DNA of 64,000 nucleotides from contig NZ_JNAS01000002.1 of NCBI RefSeq assembly GCF_000760115.1, positions 744,001 through 808,000 of the forward strand, read 5' to 3'. The notes beneath the pieces were generated by a model, which was not told where the DNA came from, did not search any database, and saw only the letters and a list, made by a program, of their open reading frames with translations. Position 1 is the stretch's first letter, and each line of letters begins with the position of its first letter. This stretch comes from Prochlorococcus marinus str. SB. Lineage in GTDB: Bacteria; Cyanobacteriota; Cyanobacteriia; PCC-6307; Cyanobiaceae. This document shows, piece by piece, positions 30,041-38,999 of this stretch. A program made the translations under genes and the position numbers.

Positions 30041-30751
30041 ATGGCAGTTGCTCTTGCAGGACAATTAAGAGAAGGGACAAAAAAATCCCATACTATGGCA
30101 GAAAATACTGGCTTTGTGGCTTGTTTTTTAAAAGGAGTTGTTGAAAAAAAATCTTATAGAAAATTAATTAGTGATTTATATTTTGTTTATGAAGCTATGG
30201 AAGAAGAAATTGAAAGACTGGTCAATGAGGAACATCCCGTAATAAAACCTATAGGTTTTAAATCGTTATACAGGAAAGAAACTCTTGTTAATGATCTTAA
30301 ATTTTATTTTGGTGAAAACTGGAAGAATGAAATTAATATTTCTCACTCAGCAAAAGAATATGTTGAAAGAATCCGAGAGGTCGCAAAAAATTCACCAGAG
30401 CTATTAGTTGGTCACCACTACACTCGCTATATAGGAGATTTATCTGGAGGGCAAATTTTGAAAAGGATCGCAAAAAAAGCATTAAATTTGCAGGGAAATG
30501 ATGGTTTAAATTTTTATGAGTTTGAATTAATTGCTGATGAAAAGAAATTCAAGGAAGAATATTCTATTACTTTGAATAAACTTCCAATAAATCAAAAGAC
30601 TGCTGATCAAATTATTGATGAAGCTAATCAAGCTTTTACTTACAATATGAAAATGTTTAAGGAGCTTGAAGGTAACTTGATTGCTGTTTTAGGAAAGATT
30701 GTATTCAATTACATTACAAAAAAAGTCAGGAAAGGAAGTACCGAGACCTAA
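30041..30751 (+). CDS. ho1: Heme oxygenase
   Basis: A 236-residue all-helical heme oxygenase that opens heme to biliverdin IX-alpha using ferredoxin. The heme-ligand histidine lies in [18 protein letters not shown] (about residue 17-18). The distal helix glycine motif is in [20 protein letters not shown]. Length is standard. It is the first gene of a ho1-pebA-pebB run, so biliverdin made here is the direct substrate of the next two enzymes. In the cell it is soluble and coupled to photosynthetic ferredoxin. Confidence 0.95.
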   Translation: MAVALAGQLREGTKKSHTMAENTGFVACFLKGVVEKKSYRKLISDLYFVYEAMEEEIERLVNEEHPVIKPIGFKSLYRKETLVNDLKFYFGENWKNEINISHSAKEYVERIREVAKNSPELLVGHHYTRYIGDLSGGQILKRIAKKALNLQGNDGLNFYEFELIADEKKFKEEYSITLNKLPINQKTADQIIDEANQAFTYNMKMFKELEGNLIAVLGKIVFNYITKKVRKGSTET

Positions 30752-30756
30752 TATTT

Positions 30757-31467
30757 ATGTTTGATTCATTAGTTGATTTTCTTAAAACCAATATTGATGA
30801 ATTAAATGGTCATGAAGTACAAATATCTAGCGAATTTAAAGAATATCATAATGAAGACTCAAAATATATTATTAAGAATTGGCTTTTTTCATCCCCCGAA
30901 TATAGAAAGTGGCGAATAACAAGATTAGATGGTGGCAAAAAACTGCAAGTGTTTAATACGGTTGCATATCCTAATTTTGATTGTGAAATGCCTATTTTAG
31001 GAGCTGATATTTTATGGTTTGGAACTTCTCAAAAGTTATTAGCAATACTTGATTATCAACCTTTAATTCAAGAAGGCAAATATCTCGAAAAATATTGTTC
31101 AAGTTTAGGTATTATTAAAAAAAAATATTCTGCATTTGATAATAATAAAATGAAGAATATATATGATTCAAAAAAGTATTTTTCGCCATGGGTAATTATA
31201 TGTAGAGGAAATAAATTAAATCTTGATAGAGATTTAAAAAATATATTTCATTTATTTGTAAATAATTATTTGAACATTCATAAATCGAACCCTGTTAATC
31301 AATTCTTAGATGCAGAAGAAATAAAGATTAATCAAATTAAATATGATAAGTATAGTTTTGAAAAAGACCCTGCAGATAAATTGTTTAAATCTTTTTTTGG
31401 AGAAAAATGGACAAAAAAATTTGTCAATAAATTCCTTTTTACATTAAATAATGAGATTATTTATTGA
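30757..31467 (+). CDS. pebA: 15,16-dihydrobiliverdin:ferredoxin oxidoreductase PebA
   Basis: A 236-residue ferredoxin-dependent bilin reductase that reduces biliverdin at the C15-C16 bond. The conserved core [18 protein letters not shown] carries the catalytic aspartate, followed by [12 protein letters not shown]. The C-terminus has [15 protein letters not shown], the family's closing motif. The spacing of 5 bases from ho1 and zero bases to pebB fits an operon and direct product transfer. Order next to pebB and the PebA-type core support PebA rather than PcyA. Confidence 0.93.
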   Translation: MFDSLVDFLKTNIDELNGHEVQISSEFKEYHNEDSKYIIKNWLFSSPEYRKWRITRLDGGKKLQVFNTVAYPNFDCEMPILGADILWFGTSQKLLAILDYQPLIQEGKYLEKYCSSLGIIKKKYSAFDNNKMKNIYDSKKYFSPWVIICRGNKLNLDRDLKNIFHLFVNNYLNIHKSNPVNQFLDAEEIKINQIKYDKYSFEKDPADKLFKSFFGEKWTKKFVNKFLFTLNNEIIY

Positions 31468-32229
31468 ATGTTAATACAAGATACTATTTTTTACAGGCCA
31501 GATTGGAGATGGCATAATTTTTTAAAATATTTAACAAATAATTTAAGTAAATATAACTGTTTAGAAAAAATAATACCCTCGGAATATTCTTATAAAGATT
31601 CAACATATGGTTCAAAAAAATCAAAAAAAAATGTGAATCTCTCTACTTGGGGTGTAACGCATAAAAAAAGAATTCAATTCGCAAGAGCAGTGTGTATAAA
31701 TAGTCCAAATTATTCTGTTTTAAATTTTTTAATTATTCCTAATACTATTTATAACGTCCCATTTTTTGGAGTAGATTTTGTTTCTCTACCTAATAGTTAT
31801 TTATTAGTGTTAGATTTTCAGCCCTCATTAAAAATACAAAATCAATACAATAATCAGTTATTAGAAAAACTTATCAAACTCAAAAATCATTGTCATTCAT
31901 CACTCCCATTAGCTGAAGAAATGTCTGCGGATGTAGCTAGATTTTTTTCTCCAGGAGCAATATGGTCAAAATTACCCAAAGAAGAAAGTAGTGATTTTTT
32001 GATTGCTAATCAGCTTTATATCTCATTTAAGGAATATCTTGATTTGTATTTGGAAATTCTTTTCGAAAGCAAAGAAGTCAATATTGAACTGCAAAAAGAA
32101 TTAATAAACGGTCAAAATAATTATTTGAATTATAGAAGAGATAACGATCCAGCGAGGCCAATGTTGTCGAGTTTATTTGGTAAAGAATTTACTGAATCTT
32201 TAATTAAAGAAGTTTTATTTACTACTTAA
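31468..32229 (+). CDS. pebB: Phycoerythrobilin:ferredoxin oxidoreductase PebB
   Basis: A 253-residue bilin reductase that turns 15,16-dihydrobiliverdin into phycoerythrobilin. The core is [20 protein letters not shown] with the family's aspartate, then DFQPS. The closing motif is [17 protein letters not shown]. The start ATG follows the pebA stop with no spacer, so translation is coupled, fitting the known channelling between PebA and PebB. The chromophore serves phycoerythrin in cyanobacteria; no cpe gene is in this window. Confidence 0.93.
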   Translation: MLIQDTIFYRPDWRWHNFLKYLTNNLSKYNCLEKIIPSEYSYKDSTYGSKKSKKNVNLSTWGVTHKKRIQFARAVCINSPNYSVLNFLIIPNTIYNVPFFGVDFVSLPNSYLLVLDFQPSLKIQNQYNNQLLEKLIKLKNHCHSSLPLAEEMSADVARFFSPGAIWSKLPKEESSDFLIANQLYISFKEYLDLYLEILFESKEVNIELQKELINGQNNYLNYRRDNDPARPMLSSLFGKEFTESLIKEVLFTT

Positions 32230-32260
32230 AAGTCTTATAATTTATGAAATTTGAAATCAT

Positions 32261-32734
32261 ATGAAAAAAATTTCTGTTCTTTTTGTATGTTTGGGAAATA
32301 TTTGTAGGTCTCCTGCAGCAGAAGCTATCTTTATAAGTCTAATTGAAAAGAAGGGCTTAACCGATGGCTTTATTGTAGATTCTGCTGGAACTGGGAGTTG
32401 GCATATTGGAAAAAAAGCTGACTCTAGGATGAGAATTGCGGCAGAAAGAAGAGATATAAATATCTTAAGCAGGGCTCGTCAAATAACCAACAAAGATTTT
32501 GACGAATTTAACTATATTATTGCTATGGACGATTCAAATTTTAGAAATATTCAAGATCTTAAAAATAGAACAGCTTCAGCTGGTTTTGCATCAATTAAAA
32601 AAATACAAGATTTTAGAACAGTTTTTAATGAGCAAGAAGTTCCTGACCCATATTTTGGAGGTGATGAGGGCTTCGATTATGTTCTTGATATATTAGAAGA
32701 CTCTGTAAAAGGTTTTTTGGAAAGTATTTCTTGA
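32261..32734 (+). CDS. Low-molecular-weight protein tyrosine phosphatase
   Basis: A 157-residue phosphatase with the active-site loop CLGNICRS at residues 10-17 (Cys10 nucleophile, Arg16) and the general acid in the late motif VPDPYFGG. The middle has SRARQITNKDFDEFNYIIAM, as in other members. It removes phosphate from tyrosine on proteins; in cyanobacteria a relative acts on photosystem or phycobilisome proteins, but the target here is unknown. It follows pebB by 31 bases and may share its message. Its end almost meets convergent panC-cmk. Confidence 0.92.
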   Translation: MKKISVLFVCLGNICRSPAAEAIFISLIEKKGLTDGFIVDSAGTGSWHIGKKADSRMRIAAERRDINILSRARQITNKDFDEFNYIIAMDDSNFRNIQDLKNRTASAGFASIKKIQDFRTVFNEQEVPDPYFGGDEGFDYVLDILEDSVKGFLESIS

Positions 32735-32736
32735 AT

Positions 32737-34269
32737 TTATTTGATCTCAGTCTCTTTAGGAATCTTGTCATTATAAAGATCAATAATTTTATCCACCACC
32801 TCATTAATTGTGTTTCCATCCGTAATAATTTCTATTGCGTCATCCGCTTTTACTAGAGGTGAAATTTCCCTATTGGAATCTTCAAAATCTCGTTTCTTTA
32901 TAAGCTCTTTTAATGTACTAAGGTCTATTTCTTGTAAGTCTTTACTATTTTTATCAAATTTTCTTCTTTTTGCTCTTTCATCAATGCTAGCAGTCAAAAA
33001 TATTTTAAGTTCTGCATGAGGAAAAACAGTAGTTCCTATATCTCTTCCCTCAGCTACAAGTCCGCCAGATTCTCCAATTTTTCTTTGTTCTTCTACTAAG
33101 AATTTTCTTACTTCTTTTATTGAGGAAATTTTAGAAACTATGGAACTTATCTTTTGCGACCTAATTTCTTCAGTAACACAGTAGTTATTAACATAAACAT
33201 CCTGATGTGAATTTGTATTTGACTTGAAAACAATAGATATATCTTTAAAAATATTCAGTAATTTTTTTTCTTTTTTATAATCAATATTTTCTTTAAGTAT
33301 AAGCCAACTCAATGCCCTATACATTGCGCCAGTATCTAAATATAGAAGTTTAAGTTTCTTCGCTATTAACTTTGTTACAGTACTTTTACCTGACCCTGCA
33401 GGACCATCAATTGCAATAATCGGCCTTCTTTTCATTAGGAAAACGTGATCAATTAATCTTGTCTCTCCACATCTTATCGCACCAGCCAGTAACGAAATAT
33501 TATCCTCAAGTCTCGCTTTTTGGAGGGTATGAGGGTGCAAGTGTTCTAAATATTCGATTGAAATTTTTTTTGCTGATAACTTTTTAATAATTTCGTTTAA
33601 ATTGACATTTTTTTCTTGTTGAAAAATTTTTTTTGCTTCTAATAACTCACTTGAAAAAAACCTAATCAATTTCCTTTCATTTTTTGATAAATGTACATTA
33701 CGTGAACTTAAAGGAATTCCATCAAAATCTCGTTGTGTAGGAATAGATTTAATAGCAACATTTAATTTCTCTTTTAGGACAAGATTTTTTAAAATTAAAA
33801 GTTGTTGCCAATCTTTTTCTCCTAAGTAAAGATTTGTAGGCTTGATGAGATTAAGTAATCTATAAACTACTGTACAAACGCCATCAAAATGTCCAATTCG
33901 TTTTAATCCACATAATGCCGAAGATAATTCTCTTGGCGCTTTTAGGAATTTAATATTTTTATTATTTGGTGGATATATATCTTCATTACTTGGGATGAAG
34001 ATGGCATCCGCGCCATTTGAAAAGGAGATTTTTATATCATTATCAATTGTTTTAGGGTAATTTTCTAAGTCTAACTTGTTATCGAATTGAAGTGGATTAA
34101 TAAAAATACTTACTAAATTAACATTAGAATTTTCATTTCTTGCCGTTGATATTAATTTTATATGTCCATTATGAAGATTACCCATTGTTGGAATAAAGTT
34201 AATTTCACTATTTATATTTCTCCTCCAATTTTCTATTTCTTCAGTTTTCCTTATTATTACTTTCTTCAC
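32737..34269 (-). CDS. panC/cmk: Bifunctional pantothenate synthetase / cytidylate kinase
   Basis: A 510-residue fusion. Residues 1 to about 275 are pantoate-beta-alanine ligase, with the nucleotide motifs PTMGNLHNGH and LYLGEKDWQQLLILKN, the last step of vitamin B5 synthesis. From about residue 283 a cytidylate kinase begins, with P-loop AIDGPAGSGKSTVTKLI, then LYLDTGAMYRA and the VAEGRDIGTTVFP block; it phosphorylates CMP and dCMP. The same fusion is known across cyanobacteria, so it is not an assembly artefact. The reason for joining coenzyme and nucleotide metabolism is not known. Confidence 0.95.
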   Translation of the reverse strand: MKKVIIRKTEEIENWRRNINSEINFIPTMGNLHNGHIKLISTARNENSNVNLVSIFINPLQFDNKLDLENYPKTIDNDIKISFSNGADAIFIPSNEDIYPPNNKNIKFLKAPRELSSALCGLKRIGHFDGVCTVVYRLLNLIKPTNLYLGEKDWQQLLILKNLVLKEKLNVAIKSIPTQRDFDGIPLSSRNVHLSKNERKLIRFFSSELLEAKKIFQQEKNVNLNEIIKKLSAKKISIEYLEHLHPHTLQKARLEDNISLLAGAIRCGETRLIDHVFLMKRRPIIAIDGPAGSGKSTVTKLIAKKLKLLYLDTGAMYRALSWLILKENIDYKKEKKLLNIFKDISIVFKSNTNSHQDVYVNNYCVTEEIRSQKISSIVSKISSIKEVRKFLVEEQRKIGESGGLVAEGRDIGTTVFPHAELKIFLTASIDERAKRRKFDKNSKDLQEIDLSTLKELIKKRDFEDSNREISPLVKADDAIEIITDGNTINEVVDKIIDLYNDKIPKETEIK

Positions 34270-34367
34270 TTTGTTTTTAAAAAATAAATCTATTTGATAA
34301 ATAATTACTGGACAAAAGCAATCTTAGGAGGAATATCTATATAGGGAGAGTCTATCATTTTTATTTC

Positions 34368-35411
34368 ATGGATTACAAAACATCAGGTGTTGATATAGAA
34401 GCTGGACGAGAATTTGTTTCCGAAATTAAACAGGCAGTTGAAGGAACTCATACATCTAATGTGATTGAGGGTATTGGCGGGTTTGGAGGCTTGTTTAGAA
34501 TACCTATCGACAGTTTTAAAAAACCAGTTCTTGTTTCAGGAACTGATGGTGTTGGAACAAAATTAGAATTAGCTCAAAGTAAAAACTTTCACTTTGAGGT
34601 TGGTATTGATTTAGTTGCTATGTGCATGAACGATATCATTACTAGTGGTGCAAAACCTTTATTTTTTCTGGATTATATTGCTACTGGTAAGCTTGATAAG
34701 AAACAATTATTGAGGGTTGTTCAGGGAATTTCACATGGCTGTGGAGAAAATAACTGTTCATTACTCGGCGGTGAAACTGCTGAAATGCCAGGATTTTATT
34801 CAAAAAATAAGTATGATCTTGCAGGATTTTGTGTTGGAATTGTCGATGAGGATAAGCTTATTAATGGTAAAAAAGTCTCTGAAAATGACTTAATAATTGC
34901 TTTAAAAAGTAATGGAGTTCATAGTAATGGCTTTAGTTTAGTAAGAAAAATTATCCAAAACAATAATCAAATAGAAAAGGAATTTGAAAAAGTTTCTCAC
35001 TTAAGTTTTTATGATGAGTTATTAAAACCTACAAAAATTTACAATAATGTGATTAACCAAATTTTATCTGAAAATATAGAAATTAAAGCAATGTCTCATA
35101 TAACTGGAGGAGGAATTCCAGAAAATTTACCAAGATGTATACCTTCTGATTTTATTCCTTATATCAATACCAGTTCTTGGGAAATACCTATTTTATTTAA
35201 ATTCCTTAAAGACAAAGGATCTGTTCCTGAAAAAGATTTATGGAATACTTTCAATCTTGGAGTTGGATTTTGTTTAATTATTGATAAAAAATTTAAGAAC
35301 GCGATATTAAGTATCTGCAAGGATTATGATATAGAAAGTTGGGAAATTGGAAAGATAGTTCGAAAAAATAATTTAACAAATAGTAAATTTTTGCCAGAAA
35401 TTTTAACTTAA
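34368..35411 (+). CDS. purM: Phosphoribosylformylglycinamidine cyclo-ligase
   Basis: A 347-residue AIR synthetase, fifth step of purine synthesis. The N-terminal ATP motif GTDGVGTKLELAQS, the block LLGGETAEMPGFY and the ligand loop SNGVHSNGFSLVRK are the classic PurM marks; ITGGGIPENLPR lies in the C-terminal half. Its product, aminoimidazole ribotide, is also the substrate of ThiC, encoded 23 kb away. Divergent from panC-cmk. A purine-rich aggagg 36 bases before the start is too far to be the ribosome site. Confidence 0.95.
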   Translation: MDYKTSGVDIEAGREFVSEIKQAVEGTHTSNVIEGIGGFGGLFRIPIDSFKKPVLVSGTDGVGTKLELAQSKNFHFEVGIDLVAMCMNDIITSGAKPLFFLDYIATGKLDKKQLLRVVQGISHGCGENNCSLLGGETAEMPGFYSKNKYDLAGFCVGIVDEDKLINGKKVSENDLIIALKSNGVHSNGFSLVRKIIQNNNQIEKEFEKVSHLSFYDELLKPTKIYNNVINQILSENIEIKAMSHITGGGIPENLPRCIPSDFIPYINTSSWEIPILFKFLKDKGSVPEKDLWNTFNLGVGFCLIIDKKFKNAILSICKDYDIESWEIGKIVRKNNLTNSKFLPEILT

Positions 35412-35543
35412 GTTCTTTTATCTTTTTTAAACGAGTTTTAAAAAATTATTTTTTATACCCAAATGAAAAAGTTAGGTGTAATATAATAAAATTACCGCCG
35501 AATTATATCGGAAGTTTAAGTATTAAGATTTAACTTTTATTCA

Positions 35544-36188
35544 ATGCCCTTTGCAAATAATCAAAGAATTACACGTAGACGTAGTTCAGCTGGCCCTACA
35601 CCTCCAAAAAGACCAATAGGTAATAATTCTGAATCAAATGGAAGACAGGCTCAAGGCCCAAGACCAACTTTCTTGACACTAAGAGATCATGGGAAAGTTT
35701 TTGTTGCTGATTTACCTAATTTGTCTGATGGTCAATTAGCGCATATTAGTAAAGAAGCTAATGAAGTTTTGAATAGTTTGGAAAAAAGACTTAGTGATCT
35801 TGAAAATGAACCTAACGTTAGTAATCCGGAAAACGATACGCTGATAAAAGCTTCTACTAAAAGAGACGTCACACTGAGGTTTATTAAATCAATTGAAGAA
35901 GAACAAGAACATAGAAAGAATAATCCTGCTTTACGAGATGCTGCATCTGAATCGTTACCGAGAACTTTTCTTGAGGTTGCTAGACATAGATTGCCTGGAG
36001 CAACTTTTGATTCACTTCTTCGAGAGGCTCTTGAAGTTTGTGCAGTTGATGAGAGTGCTGAAGAAAATCAAGTAATTGATGAGCCTAAAGAAACTGTAAA
36101 AATTATGGATATACCCTCTTCCAACACTAATGCTTCACTTGTTGTTAGTATCGACTCAAGTGATGATTCTAAGAATGACTCTATTTGA
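35544..36188 (+). CDS. Conserved picocyanobacterial hypothetical protein
   Basis: A 214-residue soluble protein without known catalytic motifs. It opens with a basic disordered stretch (RITRRRSSAGPTPPKRP), then a folded middle from about residue 40 (PTFLTLRDHGKVFVADLPNL) with long charged helices up to 150, including RTFLEVARHRLPGATFDSLL. The last 45 residues are acidic and Ser-rich (SSDDSKNDS). It could bind nucleic acid through the basic head, but that is a guess. The last 14 bases overlap the next small gene. Confidence 0.75.
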   Translation: MPFANNQRITRRRSSAGPTPPKRPIGNNSESNGRQAQGPRPTFLTLRDHGKVFVADLPNLSDGQLAHISKEANEVLNSLEKRLSDLENEPNVSNPENDTLIKASTKRDVTLRFIKSIEEEQEHRKNNPALRDAASESLPRTFLEVARHRLPGATFDSLLREALEVCAVDESAEENQVIDEPKETVKIMDIPSSNTNASLVVSIDSSDDSKNDSI

Positions 36189-36342
36189 TTCAACACAAGA
36201 GTTAATAAGCTTTAAAAACCAAAATAATTCAAAAATTAACCTTATATCAGAGAAAGATCCCATTTTATGTAATCATTGCAAAAGGACTGCTTCAAATGGT
36301 ATAAGATGTTTAGGAATGTGTGTAGCAGATAATGATTACTAA
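36175..36342 (+). CDS. Small zinc-ribbon-like CxxC protein
   Basis: A 55-residue protein with four cysteines in two pairs, CNHC and CLGMC, 12 residues apart (LCNHCKRTASNGIRCLGMCV). That spacing suggests a small zinc site. An upstream in-frame start is possible, but the ATG at 36175, which overlaps the end of the preceding gene by 14 bases, gives the compact form and fits coupled translation. The function is not recognised. The 211 bases to tRNA-Cys are almost only A and T and hold no gene that I can support. Confidence 0.62.
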   Translation: MTLFDSTQELISFKNQNNSKINLISEKDPILCNHCKRTASNGIRCLGMCVADNDY

Positions 36343-36553
36343 AAAAATTTAAATTTTTATATAAATAATCTGATGAAAATAATTAATAAATTAATTAAAT
36401 TTTATTTATTAATAGATATCGGGTATTATTAATCAATAAATAAAGAAGAGATCATTTTTCTATATATCAATAAGTAATTGAAACTTTATACCTTTTATTT
36501 CAAATTGAAGTTTTTAGAAAATTTCATAATTAAATATGTAAAAAAATTAAATA

Positions 36554-36624
36554 AGGCGGCACCCAGATTCGAACTGGGGATAAAGGATTTGCAATCCTCT
36601 GCCTTACCACTTGGCCATGCCGCC
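36554..36624 (-). tRNA. tRNA-Cys (anticodon GCA)
   Basis: On the minus strand a full 71-base cloverleaf: acceptor GGCGGCA with TGCCGCC, anticodon loop ATTGCAA with GCA, and T arm CCAGTTCGAATCTGG. The discriminator is U, as in cysteine tRNAs. It is antisense to an open frame (36478-37896), which explains the false peptide AAPRFELGIKDLQSSALP upstream of the next protein. Confidence 0.95.
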
Positions 36625-36666
36625 GAAAAAGATTCGATTGAGTCTTTTTATGATCTTAACAGTAAG

Positions 36667-37896
36667 GTGTCTCATTCTCTATTATTTATATGCAATGGTC
36701 ATGGAGAAGATGTAATCGCATCGGAGATAATAAAAAGATTACTAAAAAAAATAAAAAATAAAAATATTGAAGTTTTGCCTTTAGTAGGAAAAGGAGATGT
36801 ATTTAATTCCATAAAATCAAAGAATTTTCGTAAAATAGGATTTTTAAAAGAGCTCCCTAGTGGAGGTTTTAGTAATCAAAGTCTTAAGGGATTTGTGCTT
36901 GATTTGTTTGCAGGATTTTTAATCGATAATTTAAGAAATTTTCTACTTGTAAAACAGAAGTCAAAACATAACTGCAAAATTATCGCAGTAGGCGATTTCT
37001 TGCCATTAGTCTACGCTTGGAGTTCAGAATGCGAATTTAGTTTCATTGGAACTCCCAAAAGTGATCATACTTGGAGTAGTGGGCCAGGTTGGGATTTAAG
37101 CGATTTTTATCATAAGTTGAAAGGTTCTGAATGGGATCCATGGGAAATGTTTTTAATGAAATCTCCAAGATGTAAAAATTTAATTATGAGAGATAAAATT
37201 ACAGCTAATAATTTGAATAAAAAAAATATTGATGCAAAATATTTGGGTAATCCAATGATGGATTTTGTTAATGCAACAAACGACAAAATATCAAATATTA
37301 TTTCTTTTAAAAGGATTATTTTATTAGTTGGAAGTAGATATCCAGAAGCTCTTAAAAATCTTGATAATTTTCTAAATTGTTTGCAAGATTTTCATATATC
37401 AAAGGATTTGGTTATTCTTTTGCCTTTGAGTATTAATGCAAATGTGATTCAAATTCAAAATTATTTAAATAAATATGGTTTTATAAAACAGAGCAAAGTT
37501 AAATTTCTAATTAACGAAGATTCAGTATGGAAAAAGAAAGATCAATATGTAGTGATTGGAAAAGGTACATTCAATTCATGGGCCAATATGGCAGAAGTTG
37601 GCTTATCTAATGCAGGAACTGCTACAGAGCAAATTGCTGGCCTTGGAATTCCATCTCTCTCTCTACCGGGACCTGGGCCACAATTTACAAAATCATTTGC
37701 AAAAAGGCAATCAAGATTATTGGGCGGTAGTGTTTTAGTTTGCAATAACAAAAAAATTCTTTTAAAACGTTTAAGTTTACTTTTGAAAGAAAAAGTTGAA
37801 AGGTTAGAACAAGCAAAAATAGGCAAAAAAAGAATGGGGGAATCCGGAGCAAGTAAGAAAATCGTAGATGCCATAAACCTTTATTTGTTATCTTAG
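36667..37896 (+). CDS. Lipid-A-disaccharide synthase-related protein
   Basis: About 409 residues. The start FICNGHGEDVIASEII and the late part with SNAGTATEQIAGLGIPSLSL and PGPGPQFTKSFAKRQSRLLGG match a cyanobacterial family related to LpxB-type glycosyltransferases (GT-B fold, TIGR03492-like). The frame is open from 36478 but runs antisense through tRNA-Cys, so the real start must follow position 36624; the first usable codon is GTG at 36667, just before the conserved NGHGED block. Function is inferred to be sugar transfer to a lipid or carotenoid-like acceptor, but the substrate is unknown. A 472-residue version would be wrong. Confidence 0.8.
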   Translation: MSHSLLFICNGHGEDVIASEIIKRLLKKIKNKNIEVLPLVGKGDVFNSIKSKNFRKIGFLKELPSGGFSNQSLKGFVLDLFAGFLIDNLRNFLLVKQKSKHNCKIIAVGDFLPLVYAWSSECEFSFIGTPKSDHTWSSGPGWDLSDFYHKLKGSEWDPWEMFLMKSPRCKNLIMRDKITANNLNKKNIDAKYLGNPMMDFVNATNDKISNIISFKRIILLVGSRYPEALKNLDNFLNCLQDFHISKDLVILLPLSINANVIQIQNYLNKYGFIKQSKVKFLINEDSVWKKKDQYVVIGKGTFNSWANMAEVGLSNAGTATEQIAGLGIPSLSLPGPGPQFTKSFAKRQSRLLGGSVLVCNNKKILLKRLSLLLKEKVERLEQAKIGKKRMGESGASKKIVDAINLYLLS

Positions 37897-37931
37897 TAAA
37901 TGGCACAAGCTTATTAATTATTAATTCTTTT

Positions 37932-38198
37932 ATGTATCCAATAAATGATCGACAATATCTAAAAATTTGTGCAGAGATTGCAAAACTTATGAGTATAAGC
38001 TTATCTTCTGCTAAAAAGAAAGTAGAAATTCAAATCGCAAAAGAAGGCTCGAAAACTATTCAAGAAAAAATACAAGTTGCGCAAAATGTTTTAAAAATTT
38101 GTGAAAAAAATGATGGAGATAAATTAAGTTCTTCAAGAATACTTGATAAGCTTATGGAAACTCTTGATGGTGAAGATAATTTTTTAACTGAAGATTGA
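37932..38198 (+). CDS. Conserved small hypothetical protein
   Basis: An 88-residue, mostly helical soluble protein. The first half is basic and helical (IAKLMSISLSSAKKKVEIQI), the second half ends acidic (DKLMETLDGEDNFLTED). No Cys, no membrane part, no catalytic motif. I recognise it only as a small picocyanobacterial protein. It follows the LpxB-related gene by 35 bases and converges on the RNase D-like gene with 3 bases between stops. Confidence 0.7.
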   Translation: MYPINDRQYLKICAEIAKLMSISLSSAKKKVEIQIAKEGSKTIQEKIQVAQNVLKICEKNDGDKLSSSRILDKLMETLDGEDNFLTED

Positions 38199-38201
38199 TT
38201 A

Positions 38202-38837
38202 TTAATGTTCAAATATATTTGAGAATTTTAGTATGTCTAAATCAGCATGTACAGAAACTGTTTCGAAACATTTTTGAGCTAATTCATATCTATTCTCTCT
38301 TTCTAAGATAACTTTTAATTTATGCATAGCTTCAATTAAATATCTAACATCATTTGATGCATAATCTAATTGATCTTTTGTTAAATCTTCGTTGCTACCC
38401 CAATCACTACTTTGCGAGCTTTTGTCCAGATCTATACCTAACAATTCATTAATTAAATCCTTTAAACCGTGTTTATTTGTATAAGTTCTTGCCAACTTAC
38501 TAGCAATCTTTGTACAAAAAATATTTTTTGTATTAATTTCAAGATTGCATTTTAGAGCTGCTACATCAAATCTCGCATAGTGAAATATTTTAGTAATTTT
38601 GTCATCTTCAAGAAGTTTTTTTAAATGAGATGAAGAAGATGTATTACGTTCGATTTTTATACAGCATGTTCTTTTAAATTCATTGCATATTTGTACTAAA
38701 CAGAGTCTATCTCTTCCATGGATTAAACCCATTGCTTCAGTATCAATAGCTAGGTAGGATGATTTTTTATAAAGATTGTATAAATCTACTGTTAAATCGT
38801 TATAAAGAAGATCAATATTTTTACTTTCAATAGTCAT
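38202..38837 (-). CDS. RNase D-like 3'-5' exonuclease
   Basis: A 211-residue DEDD exonuclease. The motifs are AIDTEAMGLIHGRDRLCLVQ (Exo I), FHYARFDVAALKC (Exo II) and DQLDYASNDVRYLIE (Exo III, Y-x3-D type). The HRDC domain of classical RNase D is absent, so this is the short single-domain form common in cyanobacteria and alphaproteobacteria. It trims RNA 3' ends, for example on tRNA precursors. A 162-base gap with a good promoter candidate separates it from the next, divergent gene. Confidence 0.88.
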   Translation of the reverse strand: MTIESKNIDLLYNDLTVDLYNLYKKSSYLAIDTEAMGLIHGRDRLCLVQICNEFKRTCCIKIERNTSSSSHLKKLLEDDKITKIFHYARFDVAALKCNLEINTKNIFCTKIASKLARTYTNKHGLKDLINELLGIDLDKSSQSSDWGSNEDLTKDQLDYASNDVRYLIEAMHKLKVILERENRYELAQKCFETVSVHADLDILKFSNIFEH

Positions 38838-38922
38838 TTTTAATAAGTTTTAAGGAAATTTAAGATTTAGAATATTACTTAAGATTTTATTTAATTAAGA
38901 ATTTTTATCTTATAGAAGTATT

Positions 38923-38950
38923 TTACAGAATAATTCTAAAAAATTATAAT
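38923..38950 (+). promoter_or_regulatory. Candidate sigma-70-type promoter
   Basis: TTACAG (38923-38928) and a perfect TATAAT (38945-38950) are separated by 16 bases, 50 bases before the ATG of the CCB-like gene. The -35 matches TTGACA in four of six places. In this AT-rich DNA such matches arise by chance, so support is modest. Confidence 0.35.
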
Positions 38951-38999
38951 ATGATGTAAATTTAATTTTTATTCTCGAGTTACTAGAAAAAATTATTTA

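Noticed and set aside
32737..34269. PanC-Cmk as a wrong fusion of two genes
   Set aside because: The frame is continuous and the fusion is known across cyanobacteria.
34326..34332. AGGAGGA sequence upstream of purM
   Set aside because: It is 36 bases from the ATG, too far to act as the purM ribosome-binding site.
36478..36666. Open frame that would extend the LpxB-related protein by 63 residues
   Set aside because: It runs antisense through tRNA-Cys and gives the well-known false peptide AAPRFELGIKDLQSSALP, so it is not real coding sequence.
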